A stretch of 64,000 bases of DNA from the NCBI RefSeq assembly GCF_900156125.1, contig NZ_FTLX01000004.1:186001-250000 (forward strand), in the 5' to 3' direction. This DNA is from Domibacillus enclensis (GTDB lineage: Bacteria; Bacillota; Bacilli; Bacillales; Domibacillaceae). The translations under genes and the position numbers were made by a program. Positions within the stretch are counted from its first letter, which is position 1. Every line of letters begins with the position of its first letter. The notes beneath the pieces were generated by a model. The model worked only from the letters and a program-made list of their open reading frames with translations. It was not told where the DNA came from and searched no databases. Positions 51,492 through 61,215 of this stretch are shown one piece after another.

Positions 51492-53669
51492 TTAGCGCAG
51501 TGTTTCAAGTATGGCATCGCCATTTTCGGCGATGCGGACGATCGCATGGGTTTTATTTTCCCATTCAGCCCCTGTATTTTCCGGGATAAAGAAGTGCTCA
51601 ATCCCGAGAGTCAAGTCTCCATAACGGCCATTCCCTTTTATAACAATTCCTTCTCCGTCGCCTGAAGGAACAAAGCGGTCGGCCTGATAAACAGGAATTT
51701 GTTTTCCATTGTATTCAACCGTTTTGGCCGACGGGGTCAGAACAACATCAATTTTTCCTTCTGGCGGATCAGCAGATTCATCAAATTGGTCATCATAGTC
51801 ATCTTGAATGCCGTAGCCCAGCTGAACGTAATCGCCTTGAATGAGCGACCTTGGATCAACAGGCGCCAGCTCCAGTGCAGCGATTTCCCCGTTTTTTAAC
51901 AGCTGCTCCTTCTGCCAGGCGGTGAAAAGGATAAAGGCCGTTTGAAGGATGAGGACAGCTGCAAAAATACGCACGCTCCATTTTTTCACGGAAACCGGCT
52001 GCGTATGCTTTCTTCCCCAGATAAACCATATCGAAAAAAACAACAGGCTGATCAGAAAGAACGTAAGGGATTTATGAAGCAGCAGCCAGGCGTATTCGTA
52101 ATATTTCCAGACGAAAAAGCCGATAAATGCCGCCCATACAGGTATCCGGTAAAGCCTCGTTTCAAGAGCAGGCTTGAAAAGATGCCAGAAAATATAAGCA
52201 AGGAAAACGGCATGCAGCAGGAGCGAATCCCAGCCTTTTTCTGTCAAAGAATACAGCATAAACAGGAGTGAAAGCCAGAATGCCGCAAGCCCGACCGGCT
52301 GGTGTTTAAACGATAAAAACACAACCGCATTGCCGACCGCCGCTGAAAATAATACCCACGTACTCACGGAAAGGGGAACATCGCTTTCATACAGCAGCCG
52401 GATGATCCCATATAAAAGAGCACCGTTGGCAGCGACATAATACAGCATCGATTCTGTCTTTTTAAACAGAATACCTGTTAGGACAATAAGCGGTACAGCC
52501 ATCACGAAGGCTGGCCATACCTGCTCCCATTTCGAGACGATAAAAGCAAACGCGTAGACGAGCCCTGTAATTTGCAGCGTCATTCGGACAACAAGCCAGG
52601 ACTCTTTTTTTACAGCGAGCCCCGTTCCGATGCAGAGAATAGACAAAACGAGGAAGCTCGTCGTGAAATCACCGCTGAAGCCAAGAATCATGCCGACAAA
52701 CGAGCTGAGCGAAAAAACAGCAATCAGCGTGCCGATAAACGCGAGGGCGCCGGTGAAAAACGCTACTGTATACCGTTTCCATTTCCCGTCATGCCCTTCA
52801 CCTGAAGATGCAATTTTCCGCAGCCCGAGGATGCTGAATGCAAACAGAAGCAGCAGCATTGGAAAGCCGGCATAAAAGATGAACTCTCCAATGATTTGGA
52901 ATGTGGCATAGAATACATTGGGCACCGCATATAATCCGAAAAACAATAAATGCACAGCCAGTTCAAAGGGGTGGCTTTTTTGAGCAGCCACAAATGCTTT
53001 CCAAAATAAAATAATAAAGGCGATATACGCAAGGTGAAGCAGAAGGAAAACAATAGTGAAATCTGTTTCATTTGCCAGTACGTCATAAAGCATATGCGTG
53101 TTCAGTAAAAACACGGCACAGGACTGAATGATAACGAGAGAAACGAATGAAAGCTTTTCTTCATCAAGCCAGCGCCAAAAAAGATAGATGAGTCCATGCA
53201 GGACAATGGCTCCCATATAAATAAGAAGCTGATCGCCGTCACGATAATTTGGGAAAGTACCGGTCGGATAAAGCTTTAGCCAAAACGTCAGCTCAAACAG
53301 CCCGAATGACAGCCAGTACAGCGGACGATATCGCATGAAAAGAGCGAGAAAAAGAGCGGGAACGAGTGTCACTAGAAATAAAACATATGAATCAGCATGA
53401 GAATTGTACATCTGGCCGACAAGCCCGACCGAAACCGCAAAAGCAACGACAGAAAGGAAAAGCCACCAGTTGCTCAAATAGCTGAACGTGCGGCTTCGGC
53501 GGTACAGAAGGGAGGCGGCTCCGCATATAATCAGGATGGACAGGCTCAGCGCAATTTTCACCGGGCGATCAAAGCCGGGCCAGTTGGATGCGAAAAAGTA
53601 CACGATGGCGGCGATGAAAAAAATAAGGCCAATCAAGTACGGAATGTCGCCTCTTTTTTGGGCAATCAT
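51492..53669 (-). CDS. DUF2157-type membrane protein fused to a GDYXXLXY domain
   Basis: 725 residues. About 17 membrane helices (DUF2157/DUF4401-like, residues ~10-560) are followed by a soluble C-terminal domain that carries the name-giving motif GDYVQLGY near residue 611, after LAPVDPRSLIQ. In many bacteria these are two genes in one operon; here they are one polypeptide. SD AAAGGAGG before ATG 53669. Function is unknown for both families. Confidence 0.75.
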   Translation of the reverse strand: MIAQKRGDIPYLIGLIFFIAAIVYFFASNWPGFDRPVKIALSLSILIICGAASLLYRRSRTFSYLSNWWLFLSVVAFAVSVGLVGQMYNSHADSYVLFLVTLVPALFLALFMRYRPLYWLSFGLFELTFWLKLYPTGTFPNYRDGDQLLIYMGAIVLHGLIYLFWRWLDEEKLSFVSLVIIQSCAVFLLNTHMLYDVLANETDFTIVFLLLHLAYIAFIILFWKAFVAAQKSHPFELAVHLLFFGLYAVPNVFYATFQIIGEFIFYAGFPMLLLLFAFSILGLRKIASSGEGHDGKWKRYTVAFFTGALAFIGTLIAVFSLSSFVGMILGFSGDFTTSFLVLSILCIGTGLAVKKESWLVVRMTLQITGLVYAFAFIVSKWEQVWPAFVMAVPLIVLTGILFKKTESMLYYVAANGALLYGIIRLLYESDVPLSVSTWVLFSAAVGNAVVFLSFKHQPVGLAAFWLSLLFMLYSLTEKGWDSLLLHAVFLAYIFWHLFKPALETRLYRIPVWAAFIGFFVWKYYEYAWLLLHKSLTFFLISLLFFSIWFIWGRKHTQPVSVKKWSVRIFAAVLILQTAFILFTAWQKEQLLKNGEIAALELAPVDPRSLIQGDYVQLGYGIQDDYDDQFDESADPPEGKIDVVLTPSAKTVEYNGKQIPVYQADRFVPSGDGEGIVIKGNGRYGDLTLGIEHFFIPENTGAEWENKTHAIVRIAENGDAILETLR

Positions 53670-53696
53670 AGGAAAAACCTCCTTTTCTTCAGTATA

Positions 53697-54401
53697 CTAC
53701 CTTTTCAGAAAAGAAGAGAACAGAACAATAACCGCAGCTGCGACCGCCATGTAGGAAACGATCGGTTCGCCAGTCCAGTTGCGCACAGCGATGCCGATCA
53801 GTGCCCAGACAAAAACGAGCGGATATACCCGGTCGTGATGTGAAAAGCGGAATGATATGGCTAAAACAGCTGCTACAACGATAAGAAGAATAGTCCAGGC
53901 AAAAGCGGAGATGCCGAAGCCAGTCCAATTGTAGTGGGTTAATGTATAGCTGATGTTGGCGATAACCGCGACACTGACCCAGCCGAGGTAGACAGAAAAA
54001 GGAAACCGGTCCCAAAACTCAAAGCGCTGACGTTCAATTCTTTTGTACAGCACAATCAGGGACAGAAGCAGCCCGATAATGACGGCCACGCTTGAAGCGA
54101 AAAATTCATAATGCCACAACACAATCCAGGTGATGTTGAGCAGGCAGCTGACTAAAAAAGGGACATGAGTATCTTTGTAAAGAATAGTCGTTCCTTTATT
54201 AAAGCCGCGCAGCACCCAAACCGCCAGCAAAAAATAAATCAGCCCCCAGATGGAAAACACATAGCCAGCCGGTGTAAACAGCACATTCAGCTTATCGGAA
54301 ATCTCCCCGGTCGTCTGGCCGTTAAACGGAACAATATTGGCCAGAGCATTCACTGCCACGACGGCAATTAAAGCCAGCAGGTTCAACCAAAACAGTTTCA
54401 A
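53697..54401 (-). CDS. TspO/MBR-like membrane protein
   Basis: 234 residues from TTG 54401 (SD AAAGGAGG, 8 nt). About seven helices. PAGYVFSIWGLIYFLLAVW and the aromatic-rich WIVLWHYEFF and YLGWVSVAVIAN fit the extended, tryptophan-rich TspO-related proteins of Bacilli. TspO proteins bind porphyrins and take part in stress responses. The substrate for this branch is not known. It lies 28 nt upstream of the DUF2157 fusion gene, likely one transcript. Confidence 0.65.
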   Translation of the reverse strand: MKLFWLNLLALIAVVAVNALANIVPFNGQTTGEISDKLNVLFTPAGYVFSIWGLIYFLLAVWVLRGFNKGTTILYKDTHVPFLVSCLLNITWIVLWHYEFFASSVAVIIGLLLSLIVLYKRIERQRFEFWDRFPFSVYLGWVSVAVIANISYTLTHYNWTGFGISAFAWTILLIVVAAVLAISFRFSHHDRVYPLVFVWALIGIAVRNWTGEPIVSYMAVAAAVIVLFSSFLKR

Positions 54402-54509
54402 AAAAATCGCCTCCTTTTTCTTTCTTTTCCCCATTAAGGATATGCACTAACGCCTGTCCTTTTTCATGATATTATTTCAATATATTTTTTATGTAATGCA
54501 GGGCAAAAA

Positions 54510-54557
54510 AGAAAAGCCGAACGAGTGCGATTTTTTCGCAGTTCATTCGACTTTTCT
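54510..54557. terminator. Hairpin downstream of topB
   Basis: GAAAAGCCGAACGAGTGCG and CGCAGTTCATTCGACTTTTC form a long imperfect stem around ATTTTTT; flanking runs can stop transcription on the minus strand. Confidence 0.5.
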
Positions 54558-54592
54558 CCGGTTTAACCCTTGTTATTCCAGCCACCTAAGCA

Positions 54593-56785
54593 TTAGTTGT
54601 CGAGCTTTAATCCTTTTAATGCTTCAGCCAGTGCATTGTTTAATGGTTCTTCTTGCTTTTCCTGCTGCTTTAAATACTTTTGAACAGACCGTTTATCAAC
54701 TTTACCGCCGGATTCCTTTTTACGGCGTGCTTCAAAGGAAGATAACTTTTCCCGGTAGCCGCATTTGCATGTGAAGATCTGGCCGGCACCTTCACCGCGA
54801 AGTTCCATTTTCTTTTTGCATTGAGGACACCGGGCGTTGGTGACACGCGCTACGTTTTTGCGGTGGCCGCACTCACGGTCCTGGCAGACGAGCATTTTTC
54901 CTTTTTTCCCGTTTACTTCAAGCATCGGCTTGCCGCAGTCCGGACACGACTTCGTGGAGATATTGTCATGCTTGTATTTTTTATCGCTTGATTTAATTTC
55001 CGCCACGATTTTTTTCGTGTAGTTTTTCATTTCAGAAAGAAAAACGTCTTTTTTCAGCTTGCCGCTGGCGATGGCTTCGAGTTTTTGCTCCCACTCAGCA
55101 GTGAGGAGGGGCGATTTTAATTCCTCCGGCACGAGATCCAGCAGCTGGCGGCCTTTTGAAGTAATATGAATATCCTTGCCGCGCTTTTCAATTAAAAACG
55201 AGTTGAATAACTTGTCAATAATATCCGCACGTGTGGCCACTGTGCCAAGGCCCCCTGTTGATTTCAGCGTTGCGGCAAGCTGCTTGTTCCGCGTGTCCAT
55301 ATACTTGGTCGGGTTTTCCATAGCCGAAAGCAGCGTGGCCTCATTAAAGCGTGCAGGGGGCTTTGTTTGGCCAGAAGTTTGTGTAATGAGCTTGATTTCT
55401 AATTGGTCGCCCTTCTCAATGCGAGGCAAAAGCTGTTCTTTTACGTCGTTTTCAGCTTCATCGTCTTCATAGCGGTTTTCATACGCTTCTTTCCAGCCGT
55501 TTGATAAAACGGTTTTTCCTCTCGCCACAAAGCTTTCCTGGCCGATCTTTGCCTGAAGCGTTAATTGCTCATATTCAAATGCCGGAAGCAGCACCGCTAA
55601 AAAGCGTTTGATGACCAGGTCGTAAATTTTTCGTTCTTTGTCTGTAAAAGCGGACACATTCACATAATCCTCAGTTGGAATAATGGCGTGATGGTCTGAC
55701 ACTTTGCTGTCGTCAACAAACGATTTCGATGCCTTGATCGGCTTCATGGCAATTTTATTGGCCAGTGAACGATACTCACCCATTCCACACGCTTTCAGCC
55801 GCTCTGGAAGCGTTTCGACGATATCAGAAGAAAGAAAGCGTGAATCGGTACGAGGGTACGTTAACACTTTATGCTGTTCGTATAATTTTTGCATAATATT
55901 CAGCGTTTCCTTCGCGGAATACCCAAACATTTTATTGGCATCACGCTGAAGTTCTGTTAAATCATACAAGCCAGGGGCAAATGATTTTTTTCTTTTCTTA
56001 TCAATATCCGTTACAACAGCATGATCCTGTCCGAGCTTTTTCACGAGGCTGTAAATTTTTTCTTTTTCAAAGCTGCGGCTGTTGCCTTTCGTGTCCTGCC
56101 AGGTCAGCTTCAAATGATCGGCTGTTTGTGCTTCAATGCCGTAATATGTCTGTGCTTTAAACTGTTTAATTTCTTCCTCGCGCTGCGCAATAATGGCGAC
56201 AGTAGGTGTCTGCACCCGGCCGCAATTCAGCTGTGCGTTAAAGCGTGTAGTCAGAGCGCGCGTGGCGTTCAAGCCGATATACCAGTCTGCTTCTGACCGC
56301 GCCACGGCGGATGAATATAAATTTTCGTATGCCTTGCCGGGCTTTAAATGGGCGAAGCCGTCCCGAATCGCTTTATCCGTAACAGATGAAATCCACAATC
56401 GCTTAATCGGCTTGTTTACTTTTGCTTTTTCAATAATCCATCTGGCAACGAGCTCTCCCTCGCGCCCTGCATCCGTCGCGACGATAATTTCATTTACGTC
56501 GCTTCGGATCAGCTGGCTTTTTACCGAATTGAACTGCTTCCCGGTTTGCTTCATGACTACGAGCTTCATGCGCTCTGGCAGCATCGGAAGATCTTCAAGG
56601 TTCCACGTTTTGTATTTTTGATCGTACGCCTCTGGATCGGCCAGCGTGACAAGGTGACCGAGTGCCCACGTGACGATATAGTTGTCTCCTTCTAAAAATC
56701 CGTTGCCTTTTTTTGTGCATTTCAACACATTTGCAATATCGCGTGCAACAGACGGTTTTTCAGCAATTACTACACTTTTTGCCAT
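54593..56785 (-). CDS. topB: DNA topoisomerase III
   Basis: 730 residues. TOPRIM domain with EKPSVARDIA at the start and ATDAGREGE (103-111) as metal site. The catalytic tyrosine is Tyr310 in LTYPRTDSRFL, as in B. subtilis TopB. Two C-terminal zinc ribbons: CPDCGKPM...CQDRECGH and CPQCKKKM...CKCG. Type IA enzyme that decatenates replication intermediates. SD AAGGAGTTCG before ATG 56785. Single gene. Confidence 0.95.
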   Translation of the reverse strand: MAKSVVIAEKPSVARDIANVLKCTKKGNGFLEGDNYIVTWALGHLVTLADPEAYDQKYKTWNLEDLPMLPERMKLVVMKQTGKQFNSVKSQLIRSDVNEIIVATDAGREGELVARWIIEKAKVNKPIKRLWISSVTDKAIRDGFAHLKPGKAYENLYSSAVARSEADWYIGLNATRALTTRFNAQLNCGRVQTPTVAIIAQREEEIKQFKAQTYYGIEAQTADHLKLTWQDTKGNSRSFEKEKIYSLVKKLGQDHAVVTDIDKKRKKSFAPGLYDLTELQRDANKMFGYSAKETLNIMQKLYEQHKVLTYPRTDSRFLSSDIVETLPERLKACGMGEYRSLANKIAMKPIKASKSFVDDSKVSDHHAIIPTEDYVNVSAFTDKERKIYDLVIKRFLAVLLPAFEYEQLTLQAKIGQESFVARGKTVLSNGWKEAYENRYEDDEAENDVKEQLLPRIEKGDQLEIKLITQTSGQTKPPARFNEATLLSAMENPTKYMDTRNKQLAATLKSTGGLGTVATRADIIDKLFNSFLIEKRGKDIHITSKGRQLLDLVPEELKSPLLTAEWEQKLEAIASGKLKKDVFLSEMKNYTKKIVAEIKSSDKKYKHDNISTKSCPDCGKPMLEVNGKKGKMLVCQDRECGHRKNVARVTNARCPQCKKKMELRGEGAGQIFTCKCGYREKLSSFEARRKKESGGKVDKRSVQKYLKQQEKQEEPLNNALAEALKGLKLDN

Positions 56786-56962
56786 TTATTCGAACTCCTT
56801 TACTGACTGATGTATCGTCTAATATATCATAGTTGAAATAGGAATAATGAGTAGAGGATTTAATTTTGGCACGATCAGTCGTGTTCAATCTGATCCTTAA
56901 ACGAAGCATATTATAATAGTTTGGTCTGAAGATTGTTATTGGAAAATAATGATTAGGAACGG

Positions 56963-56992
56963 TTGTTTTTTTTCAGAAAAGGTGTCTATAAT
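56963..56992 (+). promoter_or_regulatory. Promoter of metA
   Basis: TTGTTT (56963-56968) and TATAAT (56987-56992) with 18 nt between, 43 nt before the start. No SAM riboswitch lies here. Confidence 0.55.
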
Positions 56993-57034
56993 TATCTGAC
57001 AAAGACCTATACCGTTTTGAAAGGGAGGAAGAAA

Positions 57035-57943
57035 ATGCCGATTACTATACCGCATCAGCTGCCTGCACGCGAAGTGCTGGAAAAAGAAAATATTTTCGTG
57101 ATGGACGCGAACCGGGCCCGAATGCAGGATATCCGCCCGCTGAATATTTTAATCTTGAATCTGATGCCGGAAAAAGAAAAAACGGAAGCTCATCTGTTGA
57201 GGCTGCTTGGAAACACACCCTTGCAGGTGAATGTTTCGTTTTTATATACAGCAACGTATGAAGCGAGAAATGTAAGTAAATCTCATCTTGAGCAATTTTA
57301 CATTACGCTTGATGAAGCGAAAAGCCGCCGCTACGATGGATTAATTATTACAGGCGCGCCGATTGAGCTGATGGATTTTGAACAAGTGAATTACTGGCCG
57401 GAGCTTCAGGACATTATGAACTGGGCGAAAACAAATGTAACGTCCACGCTTCACATTTGCTGGGGCGCACAGGCGGCACTGTACCACCATTACGGCATCG
57501 GCAAGTATGAACTGCCAAAAAAATGCTCCGGCGTATTCAAGCATACGATCACGGATCCGACGATTAAGCTCCTTCGCGGCTTTGACGATGAATTTTACTC
57601 GCCGGTTTCACGCTATACGGATGTGAGCAAGGAAGCGGTCGAAAGCCATGAGGATTTAATTTTGCTGGCATCGTCTCCGGAAGCGGGCCCGCTGCTCATG
57701 ATGTCAAAGGACGCGCGGAACATTATGATTACCGGACACCTGGAATATGATGCGACTACTCTTTTAGAAGAATATGAACGTGACTGTGCGAAGGGCGTGG
57801 ACATTTCAGTGCCGGAAAATTATTTTCCAGACAACGATCCATCAAAGCGCCCGCCGAACCGCTGGCGGTCACATGCCCATCTGCTTTATTCCAACTGGCT
57901 GAATTATTATGTGTACCAGGAAACACCGTACGAATGGAATTGA
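57035..57943 (+). CDS. metA: Homoserine O-acetyltransferase (MetA family)
   Basis: 302 residues from ATG 57035 behind AAGGGAGGA (57021-57029). Catalytic Cys142 (HICWGAQ), His and Glu in GHLEYD. Residue 111 is Glu (TGAPIE), the residue that marks acetyl-CoA users among MetA proteins; E. coli succinyltransferase has Gly there. It activates homoserine for methionine synthesis. The family name 'succinyltransferase' would be misleading here. Followed by its own terminator. Confidence 0.92.
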   Translation: MPITIPHQLPAREVLEKENIFVMDANRARMQDIRPLNILILNLMPEKEKTEAHLLRLLGNTPLQVNVSFLYTATYEARNVSKSHLEQFYITLDEAKSRRYDGLIITGAPIELMDFEQVNYWPELQDIMNWAKTNVTSTLHICWGAQAALYHHYGIGKYELPKKCSGVFKHTITDPTIKLLRGFDDEFYSPVSRYTDVSKEAVESHEDLILLASSPEAGPLLMMSKDARNIMITGHLEYDATTLLEEYERDCAKGVDISVPENYFPDNDPSKRPPNRWRSHAHLLYSNWLNYYVYQETPYEWN

Positions 57944-58011
57944 AAGCGAAAGACCGCTCATGTGCAGTAAGCTCTTGCAGCCAGCAAAGCTTCCTGGCTC
58001 ATACGGGATAA

Positions 58012-58046
58012 AAACAAGCGCCTCCTCTACGGGGGCGCTTGTTTCT
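58012..58046 (+). terminator. Terminator of metA
   Basis: AAACAAGCGCC (58012-58022) and GGCGCTTGTTT (58034-58044) form a perfect stem. Confidence 0.85.
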
Positions 58047-58060
58047 TGTGTCATTTCTTC

Positions 58061-58195
58061 GCTAAAGCCGATATCTGTTCCTTAGCGCTGATATGTGCAT
58101 GACTAACGCCGGTATTTGAATATACCGGCGTTAGCCCCCACTTTATCAGCGGTATGAGGAATATATCGGCGCTGCAGAAAATATACCGGCGATAC
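58061..58195. repeat. TATCGGCG repeat cluster, copy B
   Basis: Seven units about 20 nt apart, three in one orientation (cores at 58067, 58087, 58108) and four in the other (58126, 58147, 58167, 58187). At the turn, CTAACGCCGGTAT (58103-58115) and ATACCGGCGTTAG (58122-58134) form a perfect 13-bp hairpin with a 6-nt loop. It lies between two convergent genes. Related to 32883-32998. Confidence 0.85.
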
Positions 58196-58206
58196 GCGGC
58201 CGCTTT

Positions 58207-58983
58207 TTAGTAAAAAGTCGGTCTTCTGTCTTCGAATACAGGAATGCGCTGGCGAATCTCGTCAATCGCATCAAAGTCGATGTCACCGGCAAGCAGCTCT
58301 TCGGCTTCGCCTGCTTCTGCGATCACCTCGCCCCACGGCCCGATGATCAGCGAGTGGCCGGCGAATACGTTATCCGGGTCAGCGCCGGACCGGTTGCAGG
58401 CAACAACGTAGGATTGGTTTTCAATGGCCCGGGCGATGAGAAGCGTCCGCCAGTGGTCGAGGCGGGCAAGCGGCCATTCCGCCGGCACGAATAAAACACG
58501 GGCACCGTTCAGCACGTGCTTTCTAAACCATTCAGGGAAGCGGATGTCGTAGCAAATAAACCCGGCCATTATCTCACCGTCCAGCTCAAACAATCCATCC
58601 GTGTCACCGTCAATCAAATATTTTTCTTCGTTCATGAGGCGGAACAAGTGGAGCTTGCTGTATTCATGAACAATGTGCCCGTCCTTGTCCACAATGATCA
58701 TCGTGTTTTTCACTCCGTCACCGGTATCATTGGCAACTGAGCCGCCGACGATGTGCATGCGGTGTTTCTTGGCTTGCTCTGACAAAAAGTCCTTTGCCCG
58801 TTCTGCGCCCTTGTCGGCGAGAACGTCCAGTCTCGTTAAATCATAGCCGGTTGTCCAAAGCTCGGGCAGCACCGCAAGCTCGCAGCCAGACTCACTTGCT
58901 TTTGCCAGCCAAACTGCTGCTTTCTCGTAATTCGCTTGAGGATCACCAAAGGCAATATCTATTTGCAGGCATGCTAGTTTCAT
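58207..58983 (-). CDS. mtnU: Carbon-nitrogen hydrolase, omega-amidase-like (MtnU/YkrU)
   Basis: 258 residues from ATG 58983 (SD GATGGAG); the longer frame to 59022 has none. Nitrilase triad: Glu41 (LPELW), Lys110 (YSKLHLF), Cys144 (GFICYDIRF). Members close to B. subtilis YkrU hydrolyse alpha-ketoglutaramate-type amides formed in methionine salvage or glutamine transamination. The neighbouring SAM riboswitch and metA make a sulfur-linked role plausible; other Nit substrates are possible. Confidence 0.8.
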   Translation of the reverse strand: MKLACLQIDIAFGDPQANYEKAAVWLAKASESGCELAVLPELWTTGYDLTRLDVLADKGAERAKDFLSEQAKKHRMHIVGGSVANDTGDGVKNTMIIVDKDGHIVHEYSKLHLFRLMNEEKYLIDGDTDGLFELDGEIMAGFICYDIRFPEWFRKHVLNGARVLFVPAEWPLARLDHWRTLLIARAIENQSYVVACNRSGADPDNVFAGHSLIIGPWGEVIAEAGEAEELLAGDIDFDAIDEIRQRIPVFEDRRPTFY

Positions 58984-59085
58984 ATTGTCAGCTCCATCTT
59001 CTTTTTTCAAAAATTGTAACACGGTTGACAGTGAAAATGAAACGTGGCATAATCCTCTTTAACAACAAACGGACAATTTCATACA

Positions 59086-59188
59086 ACTTATCAAGAGCAG
59101 GTGGAGGGACAAGCCCGATGATACCCGGCAACCGACCTATTTATAGGCACGGTGCTAATTCTTGCAGCGACAGCTGAGAGATAAGAAG
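59086..59188 (+). promoter_or_regulatory. SAM-I riboswitch (S box)
   Basis: CTTATCAAGAG (59088-59098), AGGTGGAGGGAC, GCCCGATGATACCCGGCAAC (59113-59132), GGTGCTAATTC and the closing GAGAGATAAG are all present, in the canonical order. It precedes a terminator and the gene at 59261. Confidence 0.95.
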
Positions 59189-59197
59189 ATTTTACCA

Positions 59198-59238
59198 AAG
59201 GCCTTTCTTCTTATTTTGTGAAGAAAGGTCTTTTTTAT
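59198..59238 (+). terminator. Riboswitch-controlled terminator
   Basis: GGCCTTTCTTC (59200-59210) and GAAGAAAGGTC (59219-59229) stem plus six T; the 3' part of the S box lies just upstream, so SAM binding should favour it. Confidence 0.85.
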
Positions 59239-59260
59239 TTTCTAAAAGGGAGGCGTCGAG

Positions 59261-59773
59261 ATGACGATTATTGAAAAAACAAACAAACCATTAAAGATTG
59301 AACAGGGAAATTTATTCGCAACGATTCACCCGCAGCAGGGCGAGCGCGTCATGGTGATCGGCGGCTCCGATATCTTGACGGCCCGCTGTTCGGATGCCGG
59401 TGCTTCTGTTTGGCCGGTTATCTCCTTTAATCAAGTACAGCAGGATGAATTTGATACAGTGGCGGCGCCGCTTTCGATTCATTCTTATGCAGACGGCGCA
59501 CAGTGGGCATCAAAGGCTTACGATGCGCTGAAAAAAGACGGTCGCTTTGTTGCCGACTTTGCAGAAGCGGAATCACTGCCATCTGCTGTTGACTTTCCGT
59601 ATGCAGAATCGCTTGCCGGCTATTGGGAGCGCCTGAAAGCGGCCGGGTTTTCCACCATCCTGTTTCAGCAGCTGTCCGTGACCTCTGCGAAGGAAGCAGT
59701 TCTGAACGGATGGACAGAGCTTGTTTCCTCGAAATACCCTGTAAAGGTCAACCGGTTTATCGCTGTGAAATAA
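59261..59773 (+). CDS. Degenerate methyltransferase-like protein under SAM riboswitch control
   Basis: 170 residues behind AAAGGGAGG (59246-59254). The order of pieces recalls a class I methyltransferase: GERVMVIGGSDILTARC in place of the glycine-rich loop, VISFNQVQQDEFDTVAAPLS as the strand after an acidic loop, ALKKDGRFVADFAEAE as the 'L-kpGG-lv' strand, then GYWERLKAAGFSTILF. The GxGxG is not intact and the protein is short, so SAM binding is doubtful. Its sole visible control is the S box. Related family not recognised. Followed by pabB at 71 nt. Confidence 0.5.
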   Translation: MTIIEKTNKPLKIEQGNLFATIHPQQGERVMVIGGSDILTARCSDAGASVWPVISFNQVQQDEFDTVAAPLSIHSYADGAQWASKAYDALKKDGRFVADFAEAESLPSAVDFPYAESLAGYWERLKAAGFSTILFQQLSVTSAKEAVLNGWTELVSSKYPVKVNRFIAVK

Positions 59774-59844
59774 CGTTTTTCCATTTTCAAATGGGCGGCC
59801 GCCGTATTATGATGGGATGGACAACATCCGAAAGGTGGCACCAT

Positions 59845-61215
59845 GTGAACATTTTTTATCGAAAAACCCCATATACGAAAGAGCAATTTTTCCACCAATA
59901 TACTGCACTGTCGAAACAGGAAACACACCATGCCTTTTTAGAAAGCGGCCGGGGAGGGCGGTACAGCTTCGCGGGCATCCAGCCTGCGGCCATTGCTGTT
60001 TCAACGGAGGAAGGGCTGCTGTTCAACGAAAATGGTCAAGAAGTGTTGGTGAAAGGAAATCCAATTCACGCGCTTGTTTCCATCATAAACGAACGGCATG
60101 TATCAAAGCAGCCGGACTTGCCGGACTTTCAAGGAGGAGCGGTCGGCTGGATCAGCTACGATTACGTCCGCTTTATCGAGCAGCTGCCTGAATTGGCTGT
60201 GGATGATATTCAGCTCCCGAACGTTTTCTTTTTGTTTTTCAATAAGTGGGCAGCGTTTGATCATGAAACAAATGAATTGTATGTAATGATGCTGGCGGAT
60301 AGAGAAGAGGGGCTCGATGACTGGCTGAAGGAATGGCAAAAACCGGCTGATCCAGTTCAGTGGCATTCTGGCCATGCGGCAGATCAGCTCGATGTCTCGT
60401 TTCCGGAAGAATCCTTCAAGGAAGCAGTAGACAGCATTCGCGAATACATCGCAGCAGGGGATGTGTTTCAAGTGAACCTGTCCGTTCGCCGCGCCCGTCC
60501 GCTCGCTGTGCCGCCTCTGTCTGTATATGCGACTCTGCGAGAGCTGAATCCATCTCCTTACATGGCGTACATTCAAACGCCGGACTTCCAGGTCGTATCC
60601 GGATCGCCGGAGCTGCTTGTGAAAAAAGATGGCTTGAATCTGTCAACACGGCCGATCGCCGGCACTCGTTCAAGGGGGAAAAACGATGCCGAAGACGAGC
60701 GGCTGGCGAAAGAGTTGATTGATAATGAAAAAGAGCGGGCCGAGCATGTGATGCTTGTGGACCTCGAACGAAACGACCTTGGCCGTGTGTCGCGCTATGG
60801 AACGGTTCATGTGGATGAGTTTATGGTGATTGAGAAATATTCACATGTTATGCACATTGTGTCGAACGTACGCGGAGAGCTGGCGGATGGAAAAACAAAT
60901 GCCGATGTGATTGATGCGGTATTTCCAGGCGGCACGATTACCGGAGCGCCGAAAGTCCGGACGATGGAAATTATTGAAGAGCTTGAGCCGGTGCGGCGCG
61001 GCCTATACACAGGCTCAATCGGATGGATTGGCTACAACGGCGATATGGAGCTGAATATTGTCATCCGGACGATGCTGAGCTGTGGCGGCTATGGCTACGT
61101 GCAGGCCGGGGCGGGCATTGTGATTGATTCCAGACCCGAATATGAATACAAGGAATCGCTGAAAAAAGCGGCCGCTATGTTAAAGGCGATGGAAATCGCG
61201 GAGGAACAAGCATGA
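59845..61215 (+). CDS. pabB: Aminodeoxychorismate synthase component I
   Basis: 456 residues from GTG 59845 (SD AAAGGTGG, 59830-59837); the frame is open further upstream into the preceding gene but without SD. Chorismate-binding domain: [55 protein letters not shown]. With PabA it makes 4-amino-4-deoxychorismate for folate. PIAGT, not PIKGT, is also found in Bacillus PabB. The pabB-pabA-pabC order (not trp genes) decides against TrpE. Confidence 0.9.
   Translation: MNIFYRKTPYTKEQFFHQYTALSKQETHHAFLESGRGGRYSFAGIQPAAIAVSTEEGLLFNENGQEVLVKGNPIHALVSIINERHVSKQPDLPDFQGGAVGWISYDYVRFIEQLPELAVDDIQLPNVFFLFFNKWAAFDHETNELYVMMLADREEGLDDWLKEWQKPADPVQWHSGHAADQLDVSFPEESFKEAVDSIREYIAAGDVFQVNLSVRRARPLAVPPLSVYATLRELNPSPYMAYIQTPDFQVVSGSPELLVKKDGLNLSTRPIAGTRSRGKNDAEDERLAKELIDNEKERAEHVMLVDLERNDLGRVSRYGTVHVDEFMVIEKYSHVMHIVSNVRGELADGKTNADVIDAVFPGGTITGAPKVRTMEIIEELEPVRRGLYTGSIGWIGYNGDMELNIVIRTMLSCGGYGYVQAGAGIVIDSRPEYEYKESLKKAAAMLKAMEIAEEQA

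Noticed and set aside
56786-57034. SAM riboswitch upstream of metA
   Set aside because: No S-box consensus parts are there; the only S box is at 59086-59188.
59623-59844. N-terminal extension of PabB into the preceding gene
   Set aside because: The frame is open but overlaps the S-box gene; GTG 59845 has AAAGGTGG at ideal spacing and fits family length.
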